NCBI RefSeq assembly: GCF_000383955.1 | Contig: NZ_KB913013.1 | Location: 2,014,277 to 2,078,276 of the forward strand | DNA length: 64,000 nucleotides | From: Rudanella lutea DSM 19387 | GTDB taxonomy: Bacteria > Bacteroidota > Bacteroidia > Cytophagales > Spirosomataceae | Reading direction: 5' to 3' | Part shown: piece by piece, positions 1-9,339 of the stretch | Position numbering within the stretch: position 1 is the stretch's first letter | How the letters are laid out: the number at the start of each line of letters is the position of its first letter | The notes under the pieces: generated by a model | Database searches by the model: none | What the model was told of the DNA's origin: nothing | The model's input: only the letters and a program-made list of their open reading frames with translations | Position numbers and translations under genes: made by a program

Positions 1-559
1 ACTGGTGAAACACGTCGGCCCGAACTACCAGACAAGCTCCCGTTGCCCAGAACACACGCCGGTTGTCATTGTACTGCCCCCGGTCGGGCTCGAAGGTGGC
101 AAACACGCGACCCCGGCAAAACACGTAGCCGAGATAGTCGATGTAGCCACCGGCTGCACCAGCATGTTCGAACAGGTCGCGCCGGTTAAAATCGCGGATT
201 TTGGGTTGGCAGGCCGCTACACGCGGGTTAGCGTCCATCAGGCGCAGAATCGGCTCAATCCAGCCCGCAGTCGGTTCAATGTCGGAGTTGACCAGTGCGT
301 AATACGTAGCCCCGCCATGTACCTGCCGAATCTGTTCGAGGGCTTCGTTGTAGCCACCCGCATAGCCGGTATTGCGTGTGAGCCTGACGACCGTTACGCC
401 CGGAAAATTGGCCTGCAAATAAGCCACCGACCCATCGGTCGAGGCATTGTCGGCCACAAAAACCGGGTGCCCGTCGGCGTGTTGGAGTACAAGCGGCAGA
501 AACTGCTGGAGAAATGTTTGTCCGTTGTAGTTAAGGATAACTAAGGCAAGCCGGGTCAT
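1..559 (-). CDS. Glycosyltransferase family 2 (3' end cut off by window)
   Basis: The minus strand reads open from an ATG at 559 to the window edge, so about 186 N-terminal residues are visible and the C-terminus is missing. The N-terminus has the GT-A nucleotide-binding strand VILNYNG (residues 7-13), DNASTDGS (37-44), the RNxGYAGGYN motif (about 62-71) and NSDIEP (91-96), which takes the place of the metal-binding DxD. This order is typical of GT2 rhamnosyl/glycosyl transferases that build surface polysaccharide from nucleotide sugars in the cytoplasm. The acceptor and sugar cannot be read from sequence. It is followed on the same strand, with YbaB upstream, by no obvious partner inside the window. 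Confidence 0.9.
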   Translation of the reverse strand, partial: MTRLALVILNYNGQTFLQQFLPLVLQHADGHPVFVADNASTDGSVAYLQANFPGVTVVRLTRNTGYAGGYNEALEQIRQVHGGATYYALVNSDIEPTAGWIEPILRLMDANPRVAACQPKIRDFNRRDLFEHAGAAGGYIDYLGYVFCRGRVFATFEPDRGQYNDNRRVFWATGACLVVRADVFHQ

Positions 560-646
560 TCAGGTGGTTTGCGGCTTACCCGTCTGGGTGTGCAGCAGCA
601 GGCAACTGCCAACTGTACACGCTAACCGGTAAGCTATGTTAAAAAA

Positions 647-1009
647 TTACGGCATCATATTGCCCAGATCCATTCCGGGAATGTTGGGCAGAAGGCCTTC
701 GGTCGATTTGCGGAGGTGTTCGCGGATTTTGGGCTCCATGGTCTCCATAGCCTTATTGATGGCAGCGACCACCAGATCCTGAAGCATCTCGCGGTCGTCG
801 TTGGAGGTGCCAATCGACTTCACCATGTCCGGATCAATTTCCAGTTTGATTACCTGCTTGAGACCGTTGACGGTGGCCCGAACCATACCCGCCCCCGACT
901 CACCCGTTTCGGTAAGGGTAGAGAGGCTTTGCTGGGCTTCCTGCATTCGGGCCTGAATGTCTTTCATCTTCCCGAACATGTCCATCATATTTCCTAAGTT
1001 CCCGAACAT
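647..1009 (-). CDS. YbaB/EbfC family nucleoid-associated protein
   Basis: The protein has 120 residues, a normal length for the family. It begins with a Met/Gly-rich stretch, then an amphipathic helix (KMKDIQARMQEAQQ), the central sheet with GLKQVIKLEIDP, and a C-terminal helix ending in a Met/Gly tail. Family members are small dimeric DNA-binding proteins that coat the nucleoid. In many bacteria the gene sits between dnaX and recR; neither is here, so the context gives no further hint. The ATG at 1009 is preceded by AGAAAGAT, a weak purine-rich ribosome site. Confidence 0.93.
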   Translation of the reverse strand: MFGNLGNMMDMFGKMKDIQARMQEAQQSLSTLTETGESGAGMVRATVNGLKQVIKLEIDPDMVKSIGTSNDDREMLQDLVVAAINKAMETMEPKIREHLRKSTEGLLPNIPGMDLGNMMP

Positions 1010-1020
1010 ATCTTTCTAAA

Positions 1021-1051
1021 GTTTTCAGTTTAGAGTTTATAGTTTTCAGTT
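1021..1051. repeat. Degenerate AAACTGAAAACT-type tandem repeat
   Basis: The 31 bases upstream of ybaB are made of variants of the unit AGTTT(T)CAG / AGTTTAGAG / AGTTTATAG. It resembles the other degenerate short-unit repeats found between genes elsewhere in this window, but has only one visible arm. Function unknown. Confidence 0.45.
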
Positions 1052-1131
1052 GCTGACGCCTGATTACTCATCCACGCCCCAGCTATACTGTAAACCACAA
1101 ACAGGTGAACGCTCACCACCAAAACTGTCTT

Positions 1132-3216
1132 TTACCGAATCAGCAGTACTGAATCTGATTTGACGGTCTTTCTACCCGATCCATCGGTCACCTCAACGCG
1201 CCAGACGTAGGTACTCGCCGGAGCGGGTTGCCCGTTGAGGGTGCCATCCCAGCCGTCGTTTTCGTCGGAACTCGTGGTGCTGTAAATCACCGATCCCCAG
1301 CGGTCGAAGATAGTCAGCCGGTAGTTGTCGGTGAAAAACCCTTTCGCCTGGAAGCGGTCGTTTTGGCCATCGCCGTTCGGGGTAAAGGCCGTCGGTGCAA
1401 AGATACCGGCTTCGAGGTTCAATTCATACGGGTTCGAGCGGCTACTAAACCCATTAGCCGCTGTGGCCACAATCACAAACCGGTACAAGGGCAGGTCGGG
1501 GTCGCTGCGGTCGGGCTCAAAATGGGTGTTACTGCCCACCGGTTGCCGGCGCAACACGTTGCCCGTGATCCGGTCAATAATCTCGACCTCGTACTCGACT
1601 ACGGCAATCGGGCCAAAGGGCGAGTCGGCGGTCCAATCGAGGGCACCCGGCGAATCGGAGCGCAGCCAAATGGTACAGGCCGAAGCCGAGGGGGCCGACT
1701 CCTGCCCGCAGGCATTGCGGTACACCACCCGGTAACAATACGCCTGACTACTCGTTTTGGCCGATTTGTCGATAAAAATGGCGTCGTTCGTCGTTTGCCC
1801 CACGACATTGAACGGCCCGTTTGGCGAGTCGGCGCGGGAGATGATCGTGGTAAAATTGGTGGTAGCCCCCACGCTCGGCTGTAACGCCTGATACCGAACC
1901 GACCCATCACTTTCGACACTCACCCGAATATCGGTCATAGGCTGGGGCGGCTGTCCGTTGGAGCCCGTCACACAGAGCGAGTTCGAAACAAGGGTTGTCA
2001 CGCCAATCTGTGCCTGTAGCTGATAGCAATAGCGCTCCCCGCATACAATCCCATTGGCATCGGAATACGTACTGGTGTTACGGTTCGAGGCCCCCTGAAT
2101 AGGCAATGTAAATCCATCTTTGTTAATGCTCCAGCGAAACGTGCCGCTGGTGGTAGCGGTGTACGGAGCCCACGTCAGATCGACCCGGTTAGCGCCCGAC
2201 TGTGCGTTCAACACCAGGCTGCAATACTCTTCCGTCGAATTCGGGGCCGGGCAATCGCTCGCGGTACGCAGTTGAAAGCACTGGCTCTGGGCGGTGTTAG
2301 CCACGATAGTAACGGTTTGGCCGTTCAGGGCCGTTTGGTTGGTAGGCTGAAACGCCCCCCCCGGTCCCCGCTGCCAAATCTGAATAGGCGTGTTGGCCAC
2401 CCCCCGCACCTGCATTCGGAGCGTGTTGGCATCTACCGTGGTCAGGTTTGTGACCACGGGGGCTGCTGGCGGGGTATCAACGGGGGTTACGGTAAACGTG
2501 CTCTGAAGCGCATTGCAATCATCCACATTGAAATATCGCCCGGTAACTTTGATCGTAACCGGATTGGTACTGGTGTACGTATGCTCAATAGCAGGGCCAT
2601 TTTGGGCCTGTGTTGTGTAGTAATCAATAACGGCCCCATCGCCCCAATCGACCCGAACAGCATCGTACTGGCTGGTGATGTTTGTCAGGGCAAAGCTCAG
2701 GGTTGCTTTCCGCCCCGAACAGGAAACAGCCGAAAACGAAATAGGTGAATTGGGCAGTACAGTGACGGTTTCGCACTTAGCCAGAGGAGCATTTGTTCCA
2801 CCACCACTTCCAATTTGTAGAATAGTGTAAGTGCCGGGTGTAGAACTTGTAGGGAGCGTAACGGTGGAGGTACCTGTCAAGTCGGAGACACCGCCGGTGG
2901 TTGGTAAACCGTTGCCATTGTAGCCAAAAATGTACTGGATATTTTTTGCACCAGCTACCGTGTTCGTCACCGAAAAATTGGTGTTGCTATTGGCACATAC
3001 CCGTGTGCGGTTGAGGGTAAAACCTCCCGCCGTAACGCCGGGCTGCGGCTGGCAATAGTTCTGCGCCAGGGAGATACCTCCGCCAAACCACCCCAGAGCG
3101 ATAGCGGCCCAGCCCAGTACCTTCAACAACCGGCCCGATACAGCAACGCCGTAAACCGCCCGGTTAAACGCAACCCAACCGGGCGCAAAGCCCCGGTAAT
3201 CCACAAAGCACCTCAC
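1132..3216 (-). CDS. T9SS type B sorting domain surface protein (gliding motility-associated C-terminal domain)
   Basis: A 694-residue secreted protein. The N-terminus carries a hydrophobic signal segment (about residues 30-50, ending near SLAQ). The middle is made of Ig/PKD-like and fibronectin III-like modules rich in Thr, Asn and Gly; a PKD-like stretch is near 165-245 and FN3-like stretches follow. The last ~95 residues match the CHU_C type B sorting domain: FAPTAFTPNGDGQND, then FDRWGSVIY and a WDG motif. Such domains direct export through the type IX secretion system and cell-surface attachment in Bacteroidota. The cargo function is not evident; adhesion is a guess. It faces ribBA across a 145-base divergent gap. 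Confidence 0.92.
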   Translation of the reverse strand: MRCFVDYRGFAPGWVAFNRAVYGVAVSGRLLKVLGWAAIALGWFGGGISLAQNYCQPQPGVTAGGFTLNRTRVCANSNTNFSVTNTVAGAKNIQYIFGYNGNGLPTTGGVSDLTGTSTVTLPTSSTPGTYTILQIGSGGGTNAPLAKCETVTVLPNSPISFSAVSCSGRKATLSFALTNITSQYDAVRVDWGDGAVIDYYTTQAQNGPAIEHTYTSTNPVTIKVTGRYFNVDDCNALQSTFTVTPVDTPPAAPVVTNLTTVDANTLRMQVRGVANTPIQIWQRGPGGAFQPTNQTALNGQTVTIVANTAQSQCFQLRTASDCPAPNSTEEYCSLVLNAQSGANRVDLTWAPYTATTSGTFRWSINKDGFTLPIQGASNRNTSTYSDANGIVCGERYCYQLQAQIGVTTLVSNSLCVTGSNGQPPQPMTDIRVSVESDGSVRYQALQPSVGATTNFTTIISRADSPNGPFNVVGQTTNDAIFIDKSAKTSSQAYCYRVVYRNACGQESAPSASACTIWLRSDSPGALDWTADSPFGPIAVVEYEVEIIDRITGNVLRRQPVGSNTHFEPDRSDPDLPLYRFVIVATAANGFSSRSNPYELNLEAGIFAPTAFTPNGDGQNDRFQAKGFFTDNYRLTIFDRWGSVIYSTTSSDENDGWDGTLNGQPAPASTYVWRVEVTDGSGRKTVKSDSVLLIR

Positions 3217-3303
3217 AGAAAGTAACCGTTTGATCGTTATCTAAAATCCGTTTGCTGATGCATTATCAACGCCTTACGGGTCGTTTTAGCGCCCTCCCGA
3301 ACG

Positions 3304-3311
3304 TATCTTTG
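3304..3311 (+). promoter_or_regulatory. Promoter -7 box for ribBA (TATCTTTG)
   Basis: TATCTTTG matches the Bacteroidota -7 consensus TAnnTTTG exactly and lies 50 bases before the ribBA start. No good -33 TTTG is seen at the expected distance. Transcription would start near 3318. The short leader leaves no room for an FMN riboswitch and none of its conserved sequence is present. Confidence 0.55.
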
Positions 3312-3361
3312 TGGTGAATCGTTAGTTCATCAACAAATTCACTGCTACCAGCCAACTCGCT

Positions 3362-4603
3362 ATGAGCAATAATAATACCAGTAGTGATGAAAATCCGATT
3401 CGGCTCGACCGAATTGAGGACGCCATCGCTGCCATCCGTGACGGAAAGATTATCCTCGTCGTTGACGATGAGGACCGTGAGAATGAAGGCGACATGATTT
3501 GTGCCGCCGAAAAGATTACGCCCGAAATTGTCAACTTCATGACCAAAGAAGGGCGCGGTCTTATGTGCGCCCCGCTTACGCAGGAACGCTGCGACGAATT
3601 GGGCCTTACCATGATGGTTGGCGACAATACCTCGGTGCACACTACTCCGTTTACGGTTTCGGTCGATTTGCTCGGTAACGGCTGTACCACAGGCATTTCG
3701 GCTTCTGACCGATCTAAAACCATTCAGGCGCTCGTAGACCCCAACACCCGACCCGAAGATTTGGGCCGCCCCGGGCATATTTTCCCGCTTCGGGCCGTTG
3801 AAGGGGGCGTAATCCGGCGGGCCGGCCATACCGAGGCCGCCGTTGATCTGGCCCGGCTGGCGGGTCTGCAACCCGTAGGCGTGCTGATTGAAGTCCTGAA
3901 CGAAGATGGTACGATGGCCCGGTTGCCGCAACTCCGCGAAATTGCCGACCGTTTCGGTATGGTGCTCGTGAGTATTCAGGATCTGATTGCGTACCGGCTT
4001 CGTACGGAGAGCCTTATCCGGCGCGAAATCGGCGTAGACATGCCCACCGAGTGGGGGCACTTCGACCTGATCGCGTTCAAGCAAACCAACACCGACGATA
4101 CGCACCTGGCCCTGGTGAAAGGGTCCTGGGAGCCGGGCGAGCCCGTGCTGGTGCGTGTACACTCCTCGTGCGTTACGGGCGATATTTTCGGGTCGTGCCG
4201 GTGCGACTGCGGGGGGCAACTCCACGCGGCCATGAGTATGGTTGAGCGCGAGGGTAAAGGCGTAGTGCTGTACATGAATCAGGAAGGACGCGGCATCGGC
4301 CTGATCAACAAACTAAAGGCGTACAAACTGCAGGAGCTGGGCCGCGATACGGTTGAAGCCAACCTGGAGCTGGGTCTGCCGATGGACGCCCGCGACTACG
4401 GCGTGGGTGCACAGATTCTGCGCGACCTTGGCATCAACAAAGTCCGGCTGATCTCAAACAACCCCAAAAAGCGGGCAGGCCTTATGGGCTACGGTATCGA
4501 AATCGTAGACTCAGTAGCCATTGAAATCCCGGCCAACCCACACAACGAAGCCTACCTGCGTACCAAGCGCGACAAGATGGGGCACGCGATTCTGAAGGGG
4601 TAA
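3362..4603 (+). CDS. ribBA: Bifunctional 3,4-DHBP synthase / GTP cyclohydrolase II (riboflavin biosynthesis)
   Basis: 413 residues, the normal fused length. Residues 1-205 are the RibB domain, converting ribulose 5-phosphate to 3,4-dihydroxy-2-butanone 4-phosphate, with the acidic motif EDRENEGD at 37-44. Residues ~206-413 are the RibA domain, opening GTP, with the zinc-binding region around 266-282 ([17 protein letters not shown], three cysteines) and the EGRGIGL motif. Together they supply both branches of cytoplasmic riboflavin synthesis. The gene stands alone with its own promoter and a strong terminator, rather than in a rib operon. The start follows the only ATG fitting the conserved N-terminus. 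Confidence 0.97.
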   Translation: MSNNNTSSDENPIRLDRIEDAIAAIRDGKIILVVDDEDRENEGDMICAAEKITPEIVNFMTKEGRGLMCAPLTQERCDELGLTMMVGDNTSVHTTPFTVSVDLLGNGCTTGISASDRSKTIQALVDPNTRPEDLGRPGHIFPLRAVEGGVIRRAGHTEAAVDLARLAGLQPVGVLIEVLNEDGTMARLPQLREIADRFGMVLVSIQDLIAYRLRTESLIRREIGVDMPTEWGHFDLIAFKQTNTDDTHLALVKGSWEPGEPVLVRVHSSCVTGDIFGSCRCDCGGQLHAAMSMVEREGKGVVLYMNQEGRGIGLINKLKAYKLQELGRDTVEANLELGLPMDARDYGVGAQILRDLGINKVRLISNNPKKRAGLMGYGIEIVDSVAIEIPANPHNEAYLRTKRDKMGHAILKG

Positions 4604-4690
4604 GCGTTTTGGTGAAACGTTGCAGAAACATTTACCTGCTACGCGACTCCGAACCAACCAAAAACGATAAACCAGAAGCAATAAACCGAA

Positions 4691-4740
4691 AATAAATCCC
4701 CGAAAACCGGAATCTTCCGGTTTTCGGGGATTTATTTTTT
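4691..4740 (+). terminator. Strong intrinsic terminator after ribBA
   Basis: A perfect 22-base inverted repeat (arms 4691-4712 and 4715-4736) with CCCCGAAAACCGGAA as its GC core, closed by a tetraloop at most, followed by TTTT. It ends ribBA transcription before the next gene. Confidence 0.85.
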
Positions 4741-4828
4741 GCCCGACGCAACCACTCTCCATTGCGCTCCGTATTGCCAGATGAACCGGTTCAACTGTCG
4801 TATTGCCAACTCACAATCACTGTTGACT

Positions 4829-5707
4829 ATGCATCTTACTATTCCTGGCCGCAGCCTGTTTCTGGCGCTGGCCGTGACTCTTTCCATGATGGCCTGCGAT
4901 AACGACACTACCGAACCGGTGGGTGCGGTCGATGACGCCAGCGTGAATCTCACCACCACCTCGCTCGGGCCAGTTCTGACGGGCAGTGGCGGCAAAACGC
5001 TCTACTTCTTTGCTTCGGATGTGAACGGGGCTTCGGGCTGTACATCGCCCCAGTGCCTCTCCAACTGGGTTACGTTCTATGCCGAACCGAGCGCCCTGCA
5101 AGTAGGTACCGGGCTCAGTACAACGGACTTTACCGTGATTAATCGGCCCGATGGGCGGCTCCAGACGGCTTATAAAGGCTGGCCGCTGTATTATTTTAAA
5201 AACGATGCCAAAGCGGGCGATGTACTCGGCGACAATGTGGGCGGGGTCTGGATGGCGGCTAAACCCAACTACTCCATCCTGATCGGTAACACCCAACTGG
5301 TGGGCCACGACGGCAAAAATTATGTCACCGCCAATACCATAGCCTACACCGAAGGCACCGGCAACACCCTGTATTTGACCGACGCCCGCGGAATGGCCCT
5401 GTACGCATTTGCGAATGACCGGAAAAACAAGAATAATTACACCCGGCAAGACTTTAGCAACAATCCCACCTGGCCGCTGTTTGAAGTGCCCGTGTCGGCC
5501 CTGGGCGAACTGCCCTCGTCGCTGAAAAAGGCAGACTTTGGCAGCATCACGGTTTTCGGGCGCAACCAGTTGACCTACAAAGGCTGGCCGTTGTATTACT
5601 TCGGCGGAGATGGTACCACACGCGGAGCTACCAAAGGGGTTAGTTTTCCCCGGCCCAACGTTTGGCCCATTGTGAATGCCAGTACGCCCGAAGCACCCCT
5701 ACCCTAA
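4829..5707 (+). CDS. Lipoprotein with secreted repeats of unknown function (PF03640-like)
   Basis: The start is taken at the ATG at 4829, which gives a clean lipoprotein signal (MHLTIPGRSLFLALAV...MMAC) and 292 residues; an upstream in-frame ATG at 4739 overlaps the terminator and is unlikely. The mature protein contains about four repeats of the type GKTLYFFxxD...W and YKGWPLYYFxxD...GD...W, clearly seen at two YKGWPLYYF copies. This is the Lipoprotein_15 repeat family, a periplasmic or surface domain of unknown function often found near redox proteins. It lies 96 bases before an ECF sigma gene; no shared operon is evident. Confidence 0.85.
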   Translation: MHLTIPGRSLFLALAVTLSMMACDNDTTEPVGAVDDASVNLTTTSLGPVLTGSGGKTLYFFASDVNGASGCTSPQCLSNWVTFYAEPSALQVGTGLSTTDFTVINRPDGRLQTAYKGWPLYYFKNDAKAGDVLGDNVGGVWMAAKPNYSILIGNTQLVGHDGKNYVTANTIAYTEGTGNTLYLTDARGMALYAFANDRKNKNNYTRQDFSNNPTWPLFEVPVSALGELPSSLKKADFGSITVFGRNQLTYKGWPLYYFGGDGTTRGATKGVSFPRPNVWPIVNASTPEAPLP

Positions 5708-5803
5708 TACCCCCCTACCGAAGCAGGCAGTTGGCGCACGGCCGCCTTGCTCGCGGTATAACCGATTAAGAGTAACGACCCGTTTTGATGAACGCTTGAT
5801 TGA

Positions 5804-6376
5804 ATGGCCAACTCGCCCAACTCACCGGCCCTACCTGACCTGATCGCCCGTTGCCTGCGCAATGAGCGACGGGGCCAGGAACTGCTCTACCGGCAGTTTT
5901 ACGGGTATGCCATGAGCGTTTGTATGCGGTACACCCAATCGCGGGAAGAAGCCCTGGAAGTACTGAACGACGGGTTTCTGAAGGTGTTTACCCGGCTCGA
6001 TGGATTCGACACCAACCTGCCGTTTAAGGGTTGGCTCCGCCGGATTCTGATCAATACAGCCGTTGACCACTACCGGGCGTCGGTACGCCATCAGCACGAA
6101 GATATTGGCGAAGCGGGGCAGGTATCGACCGACATGGCCGATGCCTATAGCCAGCTCGCCCACGAAGAATTGATTGCACTCATTCAACAACTGTCGCCGG
6201 CTTACCGGCTGGTGTTTAACCTGTACGTGATTGACGGATTTAGCCACGACGAAATAGCGGGGCAACTTGGGATTTCGGTGGGCGCATCGAAGTCGAACTT
6301 AGCCAGAGCGCGGGAAAACCTGCGGGCCATGATTCAAAAAAAAGCGAACGATGAGTATGCAAGAGCAACCCGATAA
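5804..6376 (+). CDS. ECF-type RNA polymerase sigma factor
   Basis: 190 residues with both ECF domains: region 2 around 20-90 (LLYRQFYGYAMSVCMRY, then LPFKGWLRRILINTAVD) and region 4 around 130-180 with HTH DGFSHDEIAGQLGISVGAS. It should redirect RNA polymerase to an envelope-related regulon. Its last 26 bases overlap the start of the next gene in another frame, so the two are translationally linked, as is usual for a sigma factor and its membrane regulator. Confidence 0.95.
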   Translation: MANSPNSPALPDLIARCLRNERRGQELLYRQFYGYAMSVCMRYTQSREEALEVLNDGFLKVFTRLDGFDTNLPFKGWLRRILINTAVDHYRASVRHQHEDIGEAGQVSTDMADAYSQLAHEELIALIQQLSPAYRLVFNLYVIDGFSHDEIAGQLGISVGASKSNLARARENLRAMIQKKANDEYARATR

Positions 6377-7967
6377 CGACGCGGCCTTCGACGGCCTCGA
6401 CCGGCTCTTCAGAAAGTCAGCTGAAGAGTTTGAGCCCCCGTATGACCCTGCCGCCTGGACAAGCATGAGCGCCCAGCTCGACGAACGCGACCGAATTGCG
6501 GGATGGGGCAGGTTGCTGCGCTGGAGCCTGGGTCTGTTGGGCCTCCTTCTGCTTCTGAGCGGGGGCTGGTACAGCTACCGGCAGGCCCAGACCGAACTCC
6601 CAAACCCGCCCAGACAAGGGGCAGCCCCCCGATTGCCGGTTGGAGCAGCGGCTTCGGGCGGGCAGCCCCTTGCCCGGGTATCTTCGGCGTCGCAGCCGGT
6701 AACAGAGCCATCCGCCATTCGGACCGGAACAAACAAGCCCACTGGTAGCGAGACGGGGTTATCGGCGGCTAAACCTGCCGAACCTGTGCTACCAGCCCTG
6801 GCAACGGCCACCAACAGCCCGGCAGGCGTAACGTTACGCCCAACGCAGGCTACGAACCCGACGCCAAACCGACCGTTGACCGGACGACAAAAAACAGCGC
6901 CCGGAGCCGATGATCAACATACAGCCATCAACCTTCGGGAGCGGGCAATCTCCCGCAACGACATTGCCGGACGACCTTCATACCAACCTATGCAGCGTGA
7001 GGCCAGCCAGAATCGGCGACTGCGCTGGCCTGTCGTCCGGCAACCTTTATTGGCTCGCTACACGGCAGCCAAACGCGACTTACCTTCTGGCCGGGCAATC
7101 GGGGCCAAAGCTGACCCGTCTATTCAATCGCCAATGGTTCAGCCAACGGATGAGATCCGGAATCGTCTTGAGGCTTTACAGTCAGGAGCAGGAGGGCAAA
7201 CGAACGGGCCTGCGCCCTCCGAAACGACCCTCCCGCTGGAACCGACAACGACCCTGACGCACCAGCAAACGCTGCATTGGCCCCAATGGACGCCCCTCGA
7301 CATACCTGAGCGCACGGCCCCACCGGTTGTCAATGTACCTACGGCGAGCCAACCTGTGCAGGAGCGGGGGCTGAGTGTTCGGGTGGTGGTATCGCCTGAT
7401 CTGAGCGGTATTGGCTTCTCGGGGTTCACCAAGCCCGGTACCAACGCCGGTTTGCTGGCCGAGTACCGTATTGCCAATCGGTGGAGCGTGCAGGCTGGCC
7501 TCATCCGCAGCGTCAAGCTGTACAACGCCCGGGCCGATCAGTATTATTGGCCGGGCTACCTGAAGTGGCCGGTGCGGCCCGTGGGGGTTGAGGGGCGGTG
7601 TGATATGTTTGACGTGCCGATCAATATTCGGTACGACATATTCCAACGGAGAGTTGACCCACTGCGTCCACCCACCCGTGTGTTTGTGAGCGCCGGAGCC
7701 ACCACGTACATCATGCGCAAAGAAACCTACGATTACCAGTACGAAGACCCCACCGACCCGCGCATCCGGTTCCGGTCCTGGACGGGCAATACCGGTCGGT
7801 ACGGGTTCAGTCAGTTAAATATCTCGGCTGGTTACGAACGCCCCCTGAGTCGGCGTTTTTCGTGGCAGGTGGAGCCGTTTCTGAAAATGTCGCTGAAAGA
7901 AATTGGGTATTTCAAGGTCCATTTGTTCAGCACAGGCGCTTTTTTATCACTTCGTTACAAACTGTAG
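6351..7967 (+). CDS. Single-pass membrane protein with C-terminal beta-barrel-like domain, candidate sigma regulator
   Basis: 538 residues. Residues 1-50 are cytoplasmic and acidic (FDGLDRLFRKSAEEFEPPYDPAAW, shown in part), like the N-termini of Bacteroidota anti-sigma proteins. One membrane helix spans ~57-72. A long Pro/Thr/Ala-rich linker (~75-340) follows, then a ~190-residue C-terminal domain with alternating aromatic strands (AEYRIANRWSVQAGLI, SAGYERPL) resembling an outer-membrane beta-barrel. The layout suggests an inner-membrane protein reaching across the periplasm. The overlap with the ECF gene suggests it controls that sigma factor; this is inference. An alternative start lies two codons downstream at 6357. 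Confidence 0.8.
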   Translation: MSMQEQPDNDAAFDGLDRLFRKSAEEFEPPYDPAAWTSMSAQLDERDRIAGWGRLLRWSLGLLGLLLLLSGGWYSYRQAQTELPNPPRQGAAPRLPVGAAASGGQPLARVSSASQPVTEPSAIRTGTNKPTGSETGLSAAKPAEPVLPALATATNSPAGVTLRPTQATNPTPNRPLTGRQKTAPGADDQHTAINLRERAISRNDIAGRPSYQPMQREASQNRRLRWPVVRQPLLARYTAAKRDLPSGRAIGAKADPSIQSPMVQPTDEIRNRLEALQSGAGGQTNGPAPSETTLPLEPTTTLTHQQTLHWPQWTPLDIPERTAPPVVNVPTASQPVQERGLSVRVVVSPDLSGIGFSGFTKPGTNAGLLAEYRIANRWSVQAGLIRSVKLYNARADQYYWPGYLKWPVRPVGVEGRCDMFDVPINIRYDIFQRRVDPLRPPTRVFVSAGATTYIMRKETYDYQYEDPTDPRIRFRSWTGNTGRYGFSQLNISAGYERPLSRRFSWQVEPFLKMSLKEIGYFKVHLFSTGAFLSLRYKL

Positions 7968-8047
7968 GCTTCCACATTTCGTACAGATGTACAGAGTATT
8001 CTAACTTTTTCGTTCAATTCGTGTAACTACATTTAAACAACCGACGT

Positions 8048-8554
8048 ATGCAACCCGAAGTAACCACCGAACCGATCAACCGGGGTCAATTTTTACGTAG
8101 TCTGGGCCTCAGCAGTGGTGCCCTCATGGCCCTGTACTGCATGGGTACACTTACCTCCTGCTCCAGCAGCAACGAGCCAGCCACGGTTACGCCCGCTCCA
8201 ACACCCGGCGCAGGCACGGGTCTGACAGGCAACCTCGACCCCACTAAAGGCGTGGTTGATTTCACCATTGACCTGAACAACACAAGCTACTCGAAACTGA
8301 AAACCGAAGGCGAATTTGTGCAACTGGGTCAGATTGTAGTTGCCAATGCTCAGGGAACGCTGGTGGCCCTCAGCAATGTGTGCACCCATCAGGGCGGGCA
8401 ACTTTCGTACCGCAAAGCGAACAACGATTTTCAGTGTAACGTCCATGCGGGGCTGTTTACCACAACGGGTGCCGTGAAGCAATCACCGCCCACAACGCCT
8501 GTGAAAGCATACAAAGCAACCCGTACCGGCGATTCGCTGCGTATTGTGGCTTAA
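8048..8554 (+). CDS. Rieske [2Fe-2S] lipoprotein
   Basis: 168 residues. The N-terminal signal (NRGQFLRSLGLSSGALMA) resembles a Tat signal but with NR in place of RR; a lipobox LTSC puts the lipid cysteine at 38. A Pro/Thr linker precedes a compact Rieske domain with cluster ligands C112-T-H114 and C130-x2-H133 and the usual GG after the first pair. Such small Rieske domains carry electrons at the outer face of the inner membrane. The following genes encode a four-helix, His-containing membrane protein and a YceI protein, suggesting a redox or quinone-linked module. Confidence 0.92.
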   Translation: MQPEVTTEPINRGQFLRSLGLSSGALMALYCMGTLTSCSSSNEPATVTPAPTPGAGTGLTGNLDPTKGVVDFTIDLNNTSYSKLKTEGEFVQLGQIVVANAQGTLVALSNVCTHQGGQLSYRKANNDFQCNVHAGLFTTTGAVKQSPPTTPVKAYKATRTGDSLRIVA

Positions 8555-8562
8555 TTTTTCTT

Positions 8563-8588
8563 CCCCCGCGAGGTTAACCTTGCGGGGG
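8563..8588 (+). other. Intergenic hairpin between Rieske and membrane protein genes
   Basis: CCCCCGCGAGGTT pairs with AACCTTGCGGGGG (one G-U pair) around a TTAA loop. There is no T tract after it, so it may be a processing or attenuation hairpin inside the transcript rather than a full terminator. Confidence 0.5.
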
Positions 8589-8643
8589 TCTTCCCGGCCC
8601 CCTGACCGGCCGTTTCTCCCGCTCTCATTCCTTTTACGGAACC

Positions 8644-9315
8644 ATGAAACATCTTTTTTGGGCCTTCGCACTGAGTGTTTTGCTCACACCCGCTTTTGGA
8701 CAAACCAGCCCAGCCGACACGCTTAAGCCGAACGCGGGCGCCACTTCAGCCGATGACCTGCTGGCCGGTCTGACCGACTCGACGGAGGCCGCCCCTCTCC
8801 TGCCCCGACACATGATTTTTACGCAACGCGCCTTTTGGGGGCCTAAAGGACTGTTGCGCCTGACCAACATAGCTCCGCTTACACCCGAAGGGCGGGCTAA
8901 AGAGCTGAAGATCCGGCGCACCATGCTCGTGACCCACCAGGTTCTGGGGTTTGCGACATTGGCGGGGTTTGTGGCGCAGGGTATTGTGGGGTCACGGCTT
9001 TACAAAGCACAGGGCACCGAGATTTTACGAATTCGCGAAACACACAGCAATCTGGCCACGGCTATCAACATTGGTTACACCACCACGGCCCTGCTGTCGC
9101 TAACGGCCCCGCCCAAGATGGTGAGCGAACGCCGGGGGCTCAGTTCCATCAAGCTGCACAAGTACCTGGCCATACTGCACATGGCAGGCATGGTTGCTAC
9201 CAATATTCTGTCGGAGCAGGCGTCGAAAAACGATCAGCTGAAAAGCTGGCACCGGGCTGCAGCCTTTACCACATTTGGGGCCTACGCAGCCTCCATTATT
9301 GCAATCAAATTTTAG
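8644..9315 (+). CDS. Secreted four-helix membrane protein, cytochrome b561-like
   Basis: 223 residues with a cleavable signal peptide (MKHLFWAFALSVLLTPAFGQ), a soluble stretch of ~85 residues and four hydrophobic helices. Each helix begins with or contains a histidine near the membrane face: TMLVTHQVLGF, ETHSNLATAI, LHKYLAILHMAG and SWHRAAAF. Paired histidines on four helices are the signature of b-type haem membrane proteins such as cytochrome b561, though overall family membership cannot be confirmed by eye. Sitting between a Rieske protein and YceI, it is a plausible haem-bearing electron carrier. The call is structural inference; haem ligation is unproven. Confidence 0.6.
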   Translation: MKHLFWAFALSVLLTPAFGQTSPADTLKPNAGATSADDLLAGLTDSTEAAPLLPRHMIFTQRAFWGPKGLLRLTNIAPLTPEGRAKELKIRRTMLVTHQVLGFATLAGFVAQGIVGSRLYKAQGTEILRIRETHSNLATAINIGYTTTALLSLTAPPKMVSERRGLSSIKLHKYLAILHMAGMVATNILSEQASKNDQLKSWHRAAAFTTFGAYAASIIAIKF

Positions 9316-9339
9316 GCATCACCTGTAATCAACTCAGTC

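Noticed and set aside
5-544. 179-residue plus-strand open frame
   Set aside because: It is the shadow of the GT2 glycosyltransferase, whose motifs are clear on the minus strand.
3312-3361. FMN riboswitch before ribBA
   Set aside because: The leader is only about 44 bases and lacks the conserved riboswitch sequence.
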